Below, piece by piece: positions 22,623 through 32,271 of a stretch of 40,500 bases of DNA; positions within the stretch are counted from its first letter, which is position 1; each line of letters begins with the position of its first letter. Source of the DNA: Adiantum capillus-veneris (taxonomy: Eukaryota > Streptophyta > Polypodiopsida > Polypodiales > Pteridaceae); assembly GCA_014529385.2 (NCBI GenBank), contig CM043966.1, positions 38,636,537 to 38,677,036 on the forward strand, written 5' to 3'. The notes beneath the pieces were generated by a model. It was not told the origin of the DNA, did no database searches, and worked only from the letters and a program-made list of their open reading frames with translations. The position numbers and the translations under genes were made by a program.

Positions 22623-22825
22623 AATCATAGTCGTCCTCGACTATGGTGTAGAGAAGATAAAGCATGTTCATGAGTCCTTTTCTTAGCGGGTAGAGGATCC
22701 CTATGTTGCCCTATGACATCATTCCACAATGGATGACTAGTCCGTTTGGCTCTTGAGAGCCTGAGGCTGCCGCAAGCATGTCTGCACATTAGTCCTATCA
22801 GTCTTCGATAGTAGAGTAACAAGCT

Positions 22826-24270
22826 CTACTTGGTGTTTGGGAGACGTCGTCTCCGCAAACTTGATCTAAGCATGCATACTACTTCATTTTTGTGCACAAA
22901 TAAAGAAAAAGAGAGTCTTATAAGACAAAAATTTTGTTCATTTTTAACATTTTGTACATTTGCGTACTCTTGGGAAGCATTGTAAGCATTGACAAGGTTT
23001 AGGTTATCCTTTAATTGTATGCCTTGCATCCATCTAGCATCTTCAAAAGGATAATTCTTAAACTTAATAAGATATCGTCGGATAGTCTTACCGCCTCTTA
23101 GTACCTTTTCTTCATGTCGGAGAATGGACTCGGGCTGCAGCACCTCTTCTTGGTCCTCGATCTCTGGTGGGTTTTCAATAGTTGGTTCTTGAGGTGGCTC
23201 TCCTTTGTAAGGCTTTAATAGGCTCACATGAAAAGCATTGTGTATGAGCCAATGATTGGGCAACTTGAGTTGATAGGCCATCTCATTGATTGGCCTAAGA
23301 ATCTGAAAGGGACCATAGTACCTTTTTGCTAGTTTAGCATAGTACTTTTGGTGACCCGTAGGATTCTTGCCCGTTGTGTGCCTTAATCGAGCCTTGGGAA
23401 ACTTTAACAAGACCCAATCGTTTTCTTTAAAGGCTTGGGCTCTTCTGTGCTTGTCAGCAGCAACCTTTTGACTTTGCTATGAGATAGAGATAGCATCCTT
23501 AATCTTTTGGAAAGATTCTTGTAGGTCTCGGCTATACTCATCTGCAACGAAGATCTTCCCATGTACCTTAAGTAGCAAGGGACTTTTTGATCTTCCCTCA
23601 ATTACCTCGAAAGTTTCTTTTCCTGTGGAAGTATGTACAGTGTTATTGTAAGCATACTCCACTAAGGGTAAGTACTTCTCCCATTGGGATCTTTGATCTA
23701 CTTCCGTTACATAGGCTTTTAGTAGATCGAGAATGGTTAGGTTAGCTATTTCACTTTGGCCATCAGTTTGTGGATGATAGGCCGAAGAGAAGTTTAGCCT
23801 TGTTCCTAAATTCTCAAAGAGACCCTTCTAGAAATTATTGGTCATTCTAGGATCTCTATCCGACACTATGGACATGGGCAAGCCATGGTACTTGAAAATT
23901 TGTGAAATAAAGAGGGTTGCCATTTGATGGGCTTTGATAGTCTTTTTGACAGGTATAAAATGAGCTTGTTTACTAAACCTGTCTACTATCGTCCATATTC
24001 CCGTATTCCCATGGATAGACTTAGGCAATCCAAAGATAAAATCCATGGATATGCTCTCCCATGGTGAATTAGGGATTGGCAAGGGTTGAAGCAATCCAAG
24101 TTGCTTCCCTCTATCAAATTTTGTCTTTTGGCATACCACACATTTGGAAACATACTCTTGTATGCTCACTTTCATGGTATGCCAATAGAAATATGTTCAA
24201 TTCCCTTTAAGGTAGACCGAATCCCTCTATGCCCCACATAAGGTGGAGCATGAGATTCATACATTACTTT
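22826..24270 (-). pseudogene. Gypsy-2 integrase with chromodomain
   Basis: The minus strand carries a chromovirus integrase: an HHCC region (MKVSIQEYVSKCVVCQ), the core with SMDFIFGLPKS and IWTIVDRFSKQAHFIP, SDRDPR, and the block AYHPQTDGQSE. Then come YAYNNTVHTSTGKETFEVIEG, a GPFQILRPIN block, and a chromodomain near the end (ILRHEEKVLRGGKTIRRYL, FKNYPFEDARWM). Defects: a stop at 24272-24274, a one-base frameshift near 24195, a stop in place of Trp near 23825 and one in place of Gln near 23475. The usual end codon seen in Gypsy-3 (38996) is a Tyr here, adding about 45 residues. Chromodomains steer insertion to marked chromatin. Confidence 0.93.
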
Positions 24271-24271
24271 C

Positions 24272-24754
24272 TCACGTAAGTGAGTTAGTAACGTATAGTC
24301 TATTGCCATAGAGAAGATAACCATCTTGTAAAGTAAATGGTTCTTCTTTCTTCCCTAATGCAAGGGCTGAAATCACATCTCTAAAATCGGGATCAATAGC
24401 ATACTCATCTATCATTGAAGATAGATCATTGTGAGTTGCTATGGAAACCGCATTCACTCTCGGCCGTCTTGAGAGTGCATCAGCTACTTGATTATGCTTG
24501 CTAGCAATGTGAGCAATATGAAAATGAAATTGCGACAGGAAATTTTCCCACCTCATTTGTTTGTCGGAGAGCTTGGTCTGTGTCATGAAGTACTTAAGAC
24601 TTTGGTGATCCGTTTGCAGAATGAAAGGAGTCCCCAATAAATAGTGCTTCCATGAGTCTAAGGCATGTAGAACTGCAAGGAGTTCTTTTTCGTATATGCC
24701 TAGAGCTTTCTCAACAGGGTTGAGCCTTCGACTCTCATAGCCTATGGCGTGCCC
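24272..24754 (-). pseudogene. Gypsy-2 RNase H, after the stop
   Basis: This continues the gag-pol frame after a TAA at 24755-24757. It reads GHAIGYESRRLNPVEKALG, then YEKELLAVLHAL (catalytic Glu), GTPFILQTDHQSLKYFM (catalytic Asp) and KHNQVADALSRRPR. It ends at a TGA in place of an Arg codon at 24272. The domain itself looks well kept; the single stop ahead of it is the main lesion. Confidence 0.92.
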
Positions 24755-27175
24755 TTATTGGAGCAAAAAAGCTCCAAGGCAATCACCACAAGCATCGCAT
24801 TGGACCTCAAATGGTTTTGAGAGATCCAGTAGTGTAATCACAGGTTGAGAGATAAGCTTTTCTTTAAGCTTTTCGAAAGCATTGTTCTCCTTAGCAGACC
24901 ATGTATACCTAACGCTTTTCTTTGTTAGGTCATGTAATGGTCCCGCAATTTGTGAGAACTTTTCTATGAAGCGTCTATAGTATGCACACATACCTATGAA
25001 GCTTCTTAGTTCATGCAGATTCCTTGGTTTAGGCCATCCTTTTATTACCTCTAACTTGGATGGATCCATTTGGATGCCATCTTGAGAGATAATGTGACCT
25101 AAATACTGAATCTCTTGCAAGAAAAATTCACTTTTCTTTCGATTAACATAAAGTTTATTCTCTCTTAAAACTTGAAATATTACCTGGAGGTGTTGCTTGT
25201 GTTCCTCCAATGAATTAGAGTAGATGATAATATCATCAAAGAACACTCCAGTGAAGGTTCGATGAGGCCTGAACAGCTTCTCCATCAAGCGGTTGAATGT
25301 GGCTGGTGCATTGGTCAAGCCAAAAGGCATGACAATGTATTCGTAAAGACCAAATGTAGTACGAAATGCGGTCTTTACAATGTCTTGATCAACTATCCTT
25401 ATTTGATGATAGCCACTTTTTAGGTCAACCCTACTGAAGTAGGTCGATCCTTGTAGCTTATCAAATAGGTCTTCTACCCGTGGAACGGGAAACCTATTCT
25501 TGATAGTGATCCTATTTAGTGCTCTATAGTCGACACACATACGATATGTGCCGTCTTTCTTTTGCACTAATAGCACAGGTGAGCAAAATGGAGATGAGCT
25601 TGGCCTAACCATACCCTTCTCAACTAACTCATGCACTTGCCGCATAATCTCCTCTTGTTGAGCTTGAGAAACTCTATAAGGAGGTTTATTAGGCGGTGAA
25701 CTTCCTGGAAGAAGTTCAATTGCATGGTCATCATTACCTCGTTTAGGAGGTAGCTCACAAGGGATGTCGTCAATAAGAACATCTTGAAACCCCTTGAGAA
25801 AATTGGATAACTCTAATTCCTTTTGGTTGCTTTTATTTTCTTTTGCTAAAGCATTAGGTTCATTTTGAGAGTCTTTAACAAAAATCATGTACACGGAAAT
25901 AGAGCTCTTTATTGACTTGTTGAAAGCTGGTGTATGTAAAATGGGGATGGTGTTACCCATTTCCTTAGCATCTATATACATGTCTTTTTCCCTGAACTTA
26001 AAGGAGATTCTCCTTTCAGGAAATTTAACATCGGCAGCCAGGCGGTCAAACAATGGTGCCCCTAGGATTACATCCTCATGCTTGAGAGGAGAGATAAAGA
26101 AGTCCTCTTTGTCCACATAGCCTTGGACATGAAGCCTCAATTTCCCGATTAAGGAAGTGACTGAAGCTTCTTGCCCCTTGAAGGCACTGTCTGCGGGTAG
26201 GACATCTCCCATCTCGTAGGATTGTATTCCTAGCTTGGTGGCCAACTCTATAGATATAAAATTGTGAGTAGAACCAGGGTCAAAGAGAATAAAAGCATCA
26301 TGTTCTCTTACCTTTCCCCAAGCATGGCATAGAGGAGATCCTTTATGAGTTGTTTGGTGAGTCTCCTCCTCTTGGATTTCAACCAAGGAAGATCTAGGAG
26401 GATCTTGGCGGTTGTTCTTTTGGGGACAAGCGCGGTACGCATGCCCTTGTTCACCGCACTTGAAACACCGGTTATCCTTACGATAACGCTCAAGCTTTTC
26501 AGGAGAGAGTTTATTCTTACCTTTGTAAACTCCCTTCTCTTTAGCTTTGTTGGAGTTGCCCTTAGGAGACTTTTGGACATTGTCCTTCCCCTTAGGCTCA
26601 TTGGAACCCTTATTTTCCGGGGGCTCATTATATCTTTTTGCCCCCGTTTGGAAATTGATTCGGGAGGCGACCATAGTGTGGTGTATTACCGCCGATATGG
26701 TACGTGGTCTTTGGGAGTTGACATACTCTGCCATTTCTTCGGTTAAGCCCGCACAAAATTGTTGCTTTTGCTCTCCAAAATCCAAATTTTTGAAGACATT
26801 GGCTTTGAGTTGTAGGTCCCAAAACTTGTCTACATATTTGTGGATAGATTCATTGGGAGAGAGCTTTAAGCTTCGCCATTCGGTGAGTACTTTGTCTTTG
26901 GCATTGGTGGCCAAAAACTGCTTCATAATGGAAGCTCTTAAAGCTTTCCATGTTCGTGGAGCTTGACCGTTGGCTCGTAGGCTAGACCACCATTGTCTTG
27001 AGGACTTTTGAAAGTGCATAGCTACATGGCGTAGCTTAGAGGACTCCGTGAAGCCCTCATCTCCAAACGCCGCATCGAATTGTTGGATAAAGGCCAAGAC
27101 ATTGTCCGTAGCACCAAAGGTACCATCATAGGTAAGGAAAGAGATGCTCTTCCCTCCCTCTTTGAATTTCTTCAA
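24755..27175 (-). CDS. Gypsy-2 gag-protease-RT open frame, 806 codons
   Basis: This is the longest open frame in the window. Residues 1-200 are capsid (FLTYDGTFGATDNVLAFIQQ, WKALRASIMKQF). A CCHC zinc knuckle lies at 237-250 (CFKCGEQGHAYRAC). The protease active site at 299-301 is D-P-G where D-S-G is normal. RT runs from about 500 to 720, with the VDLKSGYH block at 583-590, MPFGLTNAPATF at 616-627 and FFDD at 645-648. The frame ends at the start of RNase H (catalytic Asp in CDACGD) with a TAA; the same frame goes on beyond it. Codons upstream of 27175 are lost because a truncated LTR joins there. It is a recent but inactive element. Confidence 0.93.
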   Translation of the reverse strand: MKKFKEGGKSISFLTYDGTFGATDNVLAFIQQFDAAFGDEGFTESSKLRHVAMHFQKSSRQWWSSLRANGQAPRTWKALRASIMKQFLATNAKDKVLTEWRSLKLSPNESIHKYVDKFWDLQLKANVFKNLDFGEQKQQFCAGLTEEMAEYVNSQRPRTISAVIHHTMVASRINFQTGAKRYNEPPENKGSNEPKGKDNVQKSPKGNSNKAKEKGVYKGKNKLSPEKLERYRKDNRCFKCGEQGHAYRACPQKNNRQDPPRSSLVEIQEEETHQTTHKGSPLCHAWGKVREHDAFILFDPGSTHNFISIELATKLGIQSYEMGDVLPADSAFKGQEASVTSLIGKLRLHVQGYVDKEDFFISPLKHEDVILGAPLFDRLAADVKFPERRISFKFREKDMYIDAKEMGNTIPILHTPAFNKSIKSSISVYMIFVKDSQNEPNALAKENKSNQKELELSNFLKGFQDVLIDDIPCELPPKRGNDDHAIELLPGSSPPNKPPYRVSQAQQEEIMRQVHELVEKGMVRPSSSPFCSPVLLVQKKDGTYRMCVDYRALNRITIKNRFPVPRVEDLFDKLQGSTYFSRVDLKSGYHQIRIVDQDIVKTAFRTTFGLYEYIVMPFGLTNAPATFNRLMEKLFRPHRTFTGVFFDDIIIYSNSLEEHKQHLQVIFQVLRENKLYVNRKKSEFFLQEIQYLGHIISQDGIQMDPSKLEVIKGWPKPRNLHELRSFIGMCAYYRRFIEKFSQIAGPLHDLTKKSVRYTWSAKENNAFEKLKEKLISQPVITLLDLSKPFEVQCDACGDCLGAFLLQ

Positions 27176-27186
27176 CTTGGATGACC

Positions 27187-27413
27187 TCTAATGGGATGAA
27201 CCTTAGGGTCTTTTTAGCCCATTGTTGCACATGGCTCTTTTGCAGATGGCCCCCCCTTTGGATACCTATTTTCCCTCCTTTGGATCCCTACTGTGGCCGG
27301 TCTGCTAGCTTAACCAATATTCTAGCTTTTTCTCCCCTGGCCTTCCCCACATTAAATGATCAATTTAATATGAGAAAATCATTTAGGAGAATTATATATT
27401 GATTATTATGACA
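27187..27413 (-). repeat. Gypsy-2 5' LTR, truncated to about 227 bp
   Basis: This matches 22384-22607, the U3 start of the LTR, closely. About 1.36 kb of LTR, the primer site and the gag leader are missing: the LTR stops near 27187 and gag begins at 27175. The deletion removes the RNA start, so the element cannot make its genomic RNA. Confidence 0.9.
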
Positions 27414-28227
27414 TAAGCCATGAGCTCTTCATGAAACCCAATGCCAAAAAAGAGTCCATGACAAGACTCTTTTTTACAAATATGATTGCATAGGTTGTCG
27501 AGAAATAGAGGATAGACACATAAGTCAATTGGCAACCTTGAACAGCCAAATTGTGAAATTTCCATCGTGAAAGACGTCCTTATGGATGACAATGAATCCT
27601 CCATAAGCATGTTAAACTCTCTCTCTCTCTCTCTCTTTCTCTCTCTAGCCTTGTCAAAATCTCTTATTCACATCCATGCACAACATGAGAGGTTCTAATG
27701 GGGAGTGAGTATTTCAAGTGTTCCAAAAAAGGTTCTTGGATCATCATGCACCCTCCATTTTGCTAGATCACCTCGATTCCATGGCTACATTACTTCTTGT
27801 ATCACTCTTAAGGATAAAGAGAAATATAGACATTCCATCGAAACAACAACAAAAAGTGATGGTGTCACTAATGTGGGCTTTTGGGTGGACGGTCACCAAC
27901 AGGTATCCAACATTCAAAATCCTCCATACATTTTTTCAATATGTGGGTATAGGGGAGGACTCCTTAGATAGTATAGGTGATTTTCAAATATTGGAAATTA
28001 TAATGTGTAAAGGTGGATAAATCAGCATCAACTTCTATTTCATAACCCTACACGTTTTCAATAGAGGGTCATTGATATCGAGGAGAAAGAGGATACTCTT
28101 AAGTGATGTTTTATACTTTATTACTAGTGTCTAAACTGGTCAATTTTTTTGGCAGCATATCCTCCATGTACATGGTCCATAGTCTATGCACAAATATGGA
28201 TCACTAGATATTTGGAGCATGCAAGGT
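27414..28227. repeat. Repeat R, left copy, second piece
   Basis: This matches 35590-36451 with many small differences. It includes a short CT run (27617-27646), which is much longer in the other copy. A plus-strand frame in both copies (VMVSLMWAFGW, YPTFKIL) at 27718-28020 and 36035-36358 shares peptide blocks, but I recognise no family. Another shared block lies on the minus strand (LFLDNLCNHICK, 27392-27610 and 35578-35750). These could be captured gene pieces. The TAAGC at 27414 is the Gypsy-2 target duplication. Confidence 0.75.
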
Positions 28228-28660
28228 ATGGAGAAATCAAACTCCTCACAAATCAAAGTTGTACAACACAAGAAGCTATCAAGACCATTCATGCAACAAG
28301 TACAAAGTGTCAACATAGAGGTGACCTCATAGAGTCCGTGGATGCTTTTGTAGAGCCTTGACTGAGATCCATCACTACCAGAAGAGTGTGGAGATACTCA
28401 GGGAAAACCACTTTTTACACTTGCAAGGATGTGCTACAAAGCTCCAACACAATGTTAGGAATGAGTGATGTCACCATTGACATAACCTTGTAGTCCATGG
28501 AGTTGCATTTGGTGGGTATGTTTGTGGAGTCCATGGAGGCGTATTTAGTGGGTCTCTTTGAGGATATCAACTTGCATACGATCCACACTAAATCTGTGAT
28601 GATGATGGGAAGGACATGCATATAGTCTATTGTCAATGAGCTCACAATAAACCTTTTGTT
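28228..28660 (+). pseudogene. Histone H3 pseudogene in repeat R
   Basis: The plus strand from ATG 28228 aligns along the full length of canonical histone H3. Early on it has QTPHKS (H3 QTARKS). At 28355-28399 it reads ALTEIHHYQKSVEIL (H3 ALREIRKYQKSTELL). At 28531 onward it reads [20 protein letters not shown] (H3 [20 protein letters not shown]), then MMM-GKD (H3 IMPKD). It ends near TAA 28648-28650. There are frameshifts, stops, and a 36-bp tandem duplication (28495-28530 and 28531-28566) that repeats the EAYLVG block. It is canonical H3-like, not CENH3-like. Plant H3.1 genes lack introns, so I cannot tell a retrocopy from a captured gene. Confidence 0.8.
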
Positions 28661-28957
28661 TGTACGCTTCAAGCAATAAGAGTTGACACCCAATGTATTC
28701 ACAAATTGTAATTAAAAGTATTTACTATTGTGTACAATGTGACATCACTCAATAATCGTTTAAGTCTTGTGTAAATAATGATTCATTTGAAAATAGTAAG
28801 TCTAGTGAGCTTTCCACCTTTCTAGAAATCCATGTCGGACAAGGCCCATGTAGGCATGCATCAAGGTCAAGGCACAGTCTGAGGGAAAAATGGAAACAGA
28901 AGAGAACATATATTAGGGGCCGAAGGGGGGAAGTGGGAGCAGGTGCACTTTAAGATG
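28661..28957. other. Unassigned AT-rich sequence
   Basis: No reading frame, repeat or known motif seen. It follows the H3 pseudogene and probably includes the end of repeat R. Confidence 0.4.
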
Positions 28958-29163
28958 AATTTTGTCATGCAAACATGTCCAATGGGCCTCAAATAGGCTA
29001 AATTGTGGCCCTACATGGTCACTTTTGCTTCATGTGGTAAAAAAGTGCATGTCCAACCAAATTTGCTCCCTTGTGGACTTATCGTATCAAGCAAAAATGG
29101 ACCATGTAGGGTCACTGATTTGCCTATTTGAAGCCCATTGGCCATGTTTACATGACAATTTTG
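28958..29163. repeat. Hairpin-forming inverted repeat (MITE-like), arms about 73 bp
   Basis: The left arm 28958-29030 (starts GAATTTTGTCATGCAAACAT) and right arm 29089-29163 are inverted copies with scattered mismatches around a 58-bp loop. No coding sequence. A target duplication is not clear. Confidence 0.75.
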
Positions 29164-29587
29164 AGCTCCTCCTCCTCGCTTCCCTCGCCCCCCCCCCCCT
29201 CTCTTGCTTTCGTAGATTACCAAACATTGACGTCGACTACAAGGTACAAATTTCATGTGTCCCTAGATGTATATTTAGAAAACTTGTAGTAATACAGTGC
29301 TTTTCCTTCACTACACTTAAAATGATGTGTCATAATCTCATACAATGTGTATAAAAGTCTGTCCACCATCAGATGAATTTTGTCCATTTTTTTGCTAAAA
29401 CTACATACAAACTTATATCTTAAAATGCATCTATTTCGAGCCTTTGGGGGCACTTCCTCCGAACTCCCCCGCCAAGGGGGGGCTAAATAGGTGTTGCCAC
29501 CCCCCTTGGATCCCCTTGGAGACACAAATAAAGACACAGATCCAAAAGAAACTTGTGGTGGGAACGTTATTAAGCCTAACATTTTAA
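29164..29587. other. Low-complexity and GC-rich patches, no gene
   Basis: This holds a run of 13 C at about 29190 and an inverted G/C-rich patch at 29440-29520 (CCCCCGCCAAGGGGGGC, then CCACCCCCCTTGG). Nothing coding is seen. Confidence 0.45.
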
Positions 29588-30050
29588 CACTGTACCCCAT
29601 CCTTTACACGTGCTCATAAGAAAAAACACGTAGAATCACACATCAATCAAATGTTAGTTAAACCTGAAAAGATATAATGCAATTAGAAGGAAACAAAAAA
29701 TTTATTAATCAGGTTTCACTGTACCCCATCCTTTACACGTGCTCGTAAGAAAAAACATGTAGAATCACACATCAATCAAATGTTAGTTAAACCTGAAAAG
29801 ATATAATGCAATTAGAAGGAAACAAAAAATTTATTAATCAGGTTGTGTTGCAAAAGAGATTAAACTCCACAAGCCAACATTGTACCTCGTCCTTTACAGA
29901 TGTCCACAAGCAAGAACATGTAGAATCACACATCAATAAAGTTGATAGTTTATCTTTAAGAGAGAGAATAAATTTTAAATAAGCATCAATTTTATTAATC
30001 AACTTGTGGTTGAAAAGAGATTAAGCAAAAACATGTAGAATGTGATACAT
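29588..30050. repeat. Tandem array, unit 129 bp
   Basis: Two nearly identical units lie at 29588-29716 and 29717-29845 (starting CACTGTACCCCATCC). A worn third unit at about 29880-30010 and a partial fourth to 30050 share TGTAGAATCACACATCAAT. All end in a TTTATTAATCA block. Confidence 0.9.
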
Positions 30051-30659
30051 CAATAAAGGAGGGTTCATAATCACCGAGCAAAAAAGACCAAGCGAAGATA
30101 AATCCGAGCAAATTGATACAAGATCAACAATGGTGAAAGACATGCACATTACTTTCACTACCAAAAAACTTGATGTAATTGAGATTTTAAAACCATTATG
30201 AAAACTGAATACTCGAGAGACAAGCAATCTCTTCATACTTGAAAAATATATGATTCTATTCCATGTGGCATATCTCCTCTCAAAAATAGCCCACCAAAAA
30301 TGTGACACCTAGATTTTTCAAAAAAGTCAACAAAGAATTTAGCAAGTGCTTGTACAAGCAAGTAAAATTGATTGAGAGGTTAACATGTCTAGCTGTCATG
30401 GATTTGATTGTTGTCTTCTGGATTTGTAAATATGGTTGCTGACATGCATGACATCGTAGGAAATATTTTAAGGGAGTAGTCCAAGACAATAGCAAAGTGG
30501 CAAGGTATTTTGATAAGAGGTAGTAAAAGGGTTGTGGCAAGCTACAATTTACTAATTACAAAAAGTTCTCATCTTGCTTAAGAATGTTGCAGCTTGTGCA
30601 GCATTGGCTTCCAAGCTACCTCTTAATTTTTCGAGATCTTCTCATTAAAAATTCAAGGA
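30051..30659. other. Unassigned AT-rich sequence
   Basis: No family recognised. Two minus-strand frames (30021-30308 and 30280-30540) lack any motif and are probably chance. Confidence 0.35.
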
Positions 30660-30900
30660 TAAAATAAAGCTTGAAGAGGTGTCTTGTAAGGACCTCCAAA
30701 AGGCTGCTTTTGGAACCACTTTTTGTGAGGACAATTTCTTGCCTAATGAGTCTATCATCATCATTAAACACAAGCGATACAACCCAGAGCCAAAGGCAAG
30801 CTCTTTTGCATAGAAAAAGCCCAAGTCTCAGGTGTATTTGCCTACTAGATGCAGAGATAAAATCATGAAGCAACAATTCCTAGAAAGCTCCTATACTGTG
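30660..30900 (+). pseudogene. Possible orphan exon fragment, family unknown
   Basis: The plus strand from about 30672 reads as a plausible soluble protein piece (KLEEVSCKDLQKAAF, then KHKRYNPEPKASSFA), reaches one TAG, and goes on in the same frame (SQVYLPTRCRDKIMKQQFLE). The frame continuing past a single stop and the mixed polar composition hint at old coding DNA. I do not recognise the family. The antisense frame (30616-30876) is an alternative. Confidence 0.3.
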
Positions 30901-31353
30901 AGTGTTCTCATTGTTAAAAACACCCAAGGTACTAGGATATCGAGGCTTGCCTAACTCACATAATGGCCATTTAAAGCTTCCAAAGCTTGCCAGGATCCTT
31001 TGCAGTGGCACGTAAACAAGAGCAACATCACAGGAGCATAAATGTTTCTTCTACACACTGACGTCTGTGGCTACAATCCAATGCCCTAGGCCCTTGAATC
31101 ATGGCAAAAAAAAAGCCCTCGCATTGCTCGCCATTATATTGCAGGTGTCGTTGTACTACTGTCATCCACCACTGCCAACACCTCAATATCATGGCACCTC
31201 ACCATTGTTTGGCCAAGAGGCATGCAATTATATTAGATGTCTGTGGTGACGCTTTCTTTGCCTGATGCGCGGTTTTCTTTGCATGTGGCATTGCATGCTA
31301 AAAGAGATCTCTGGTCTGCTTGGCATTTTTTTAAAAGAAATGACCCTACTTGC
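30901..31353. other. Unassigned sequence
   Basis: Nothing coding or repeated is seen, apart from short A- and T-runs. Confidence 0.35.
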
Positions 31354-31443
31354 ATGACCCTACCCCTCCCTAGTCTTTTGTTGAAACGAGTCCGCGCCGG
31401 CGCGGACTAGTTTCAACAATAGAACAGGGAGGAGAAGGGTCGT
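31354..31443. repeat. 90-bp spacer-less palindrome with 38-bp near-perfect core
   Basis: The core 31380-31417 (GTTGAAACGAGTCCGCGCC and its reverse complement, one mismatch) has no loop. Outer arms (ATGACCCT... and ...AGGGTCGT) stay paired with mismatches. A related core occurs at 31906-31943. Confidence 0.85.
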
Positions 31444-32271
31444 GAGGGTAGGGTGAGCTTAATAAAGAACTTTGCTATTCAAGCGGCGGCGTTCAGGAAA
31501 ATCCGTTGGAGTTTTGGGGGTTGAAGAGTGTTTGGGGTTTGTGGACATGCTACATTCGAGTACTGTTGACGCGCATGGCCACGTTGGGGGTTGACCTCAT
31601 CAGATGCTTTGGATGCGGGTGTAAAATCAAATCTCCTGTGCTCGCCCCCTTAGCACCCTTCCCCTCCCTCGAGCCCTTGGCTTGTCTGTTCCCGTAGTGT
31701 GAGAACCCCCCAGCCCCCTCCTCGTCACCCTTGCAGCAGCAATGAAACAGAGCTGCAGTTGTGCAACGGCCTAAGTCAACTCCCCGTCAACTACCTGTTG
31801 TGCCTGCCATGCTTGGCCCAATAATCAGCAGCCAACTCCACTTTACCACGCGAAGAGTCCTCTGTGCTTTGCTGGAGACGACCTTATGATAATAATAAAA
31901 ACCTTGTTGAAACCGTTCCGCATCGGCGCGGACTGGTTTCGAAAGGTTTTAACCTTATTGCAGTGGTTTCCAATGCAAGCAAAGATTGCGGCAAATTACC
32001 CTTATTGCATTGCTTGCCAATGCGAGCAGAAAAGGTTCAAAGAGGCTTGCCAATCGAAGAGGCTTAGACAGTAAGTTTTTTGCGTGCAAGGCTTCCAGAC
32101 AAACTCTATCAACACTAAAGAGCATGCGTCGTTTGTGAAAAAAGCACTCGAGATGGAGCTAAGTATGCACTCTACACAGAGCTCAAAACAACAATGTCAT
32201 GCGGATGATGATAAACAAGGATGCAGAATATGGTTGCTGCATCGATGATCACCCCAGCTGGCACGGCCCCA
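31444..32271. other. GC-richer unassigned stretch with a second palindrome
   Basis: A palindrome at about 31906-31943 (GAAACCGTTCCGCATCG with CGGCGCGGACTGGTTTC) resembles that at 31380. Short direct echoes of TTGCCAATGCGAGCA occur near 31960-32040. Plus-strand frames at 31506 and 31864 carry no motif. Confidence 0.45.

Noticed and set aside
26345-26966. Plus-strand frames of 133-139 codons
   Set aside because: They are shadows opposite the Gypsy-2 gag and protease frame, which has clear motifs on the minus strand.
28228-28660. Centromeric histone CENH3
   Set aside because: The [10 protein letters not shown] and IH-K blocks follow canonical H3. CENH3 differs in this region.
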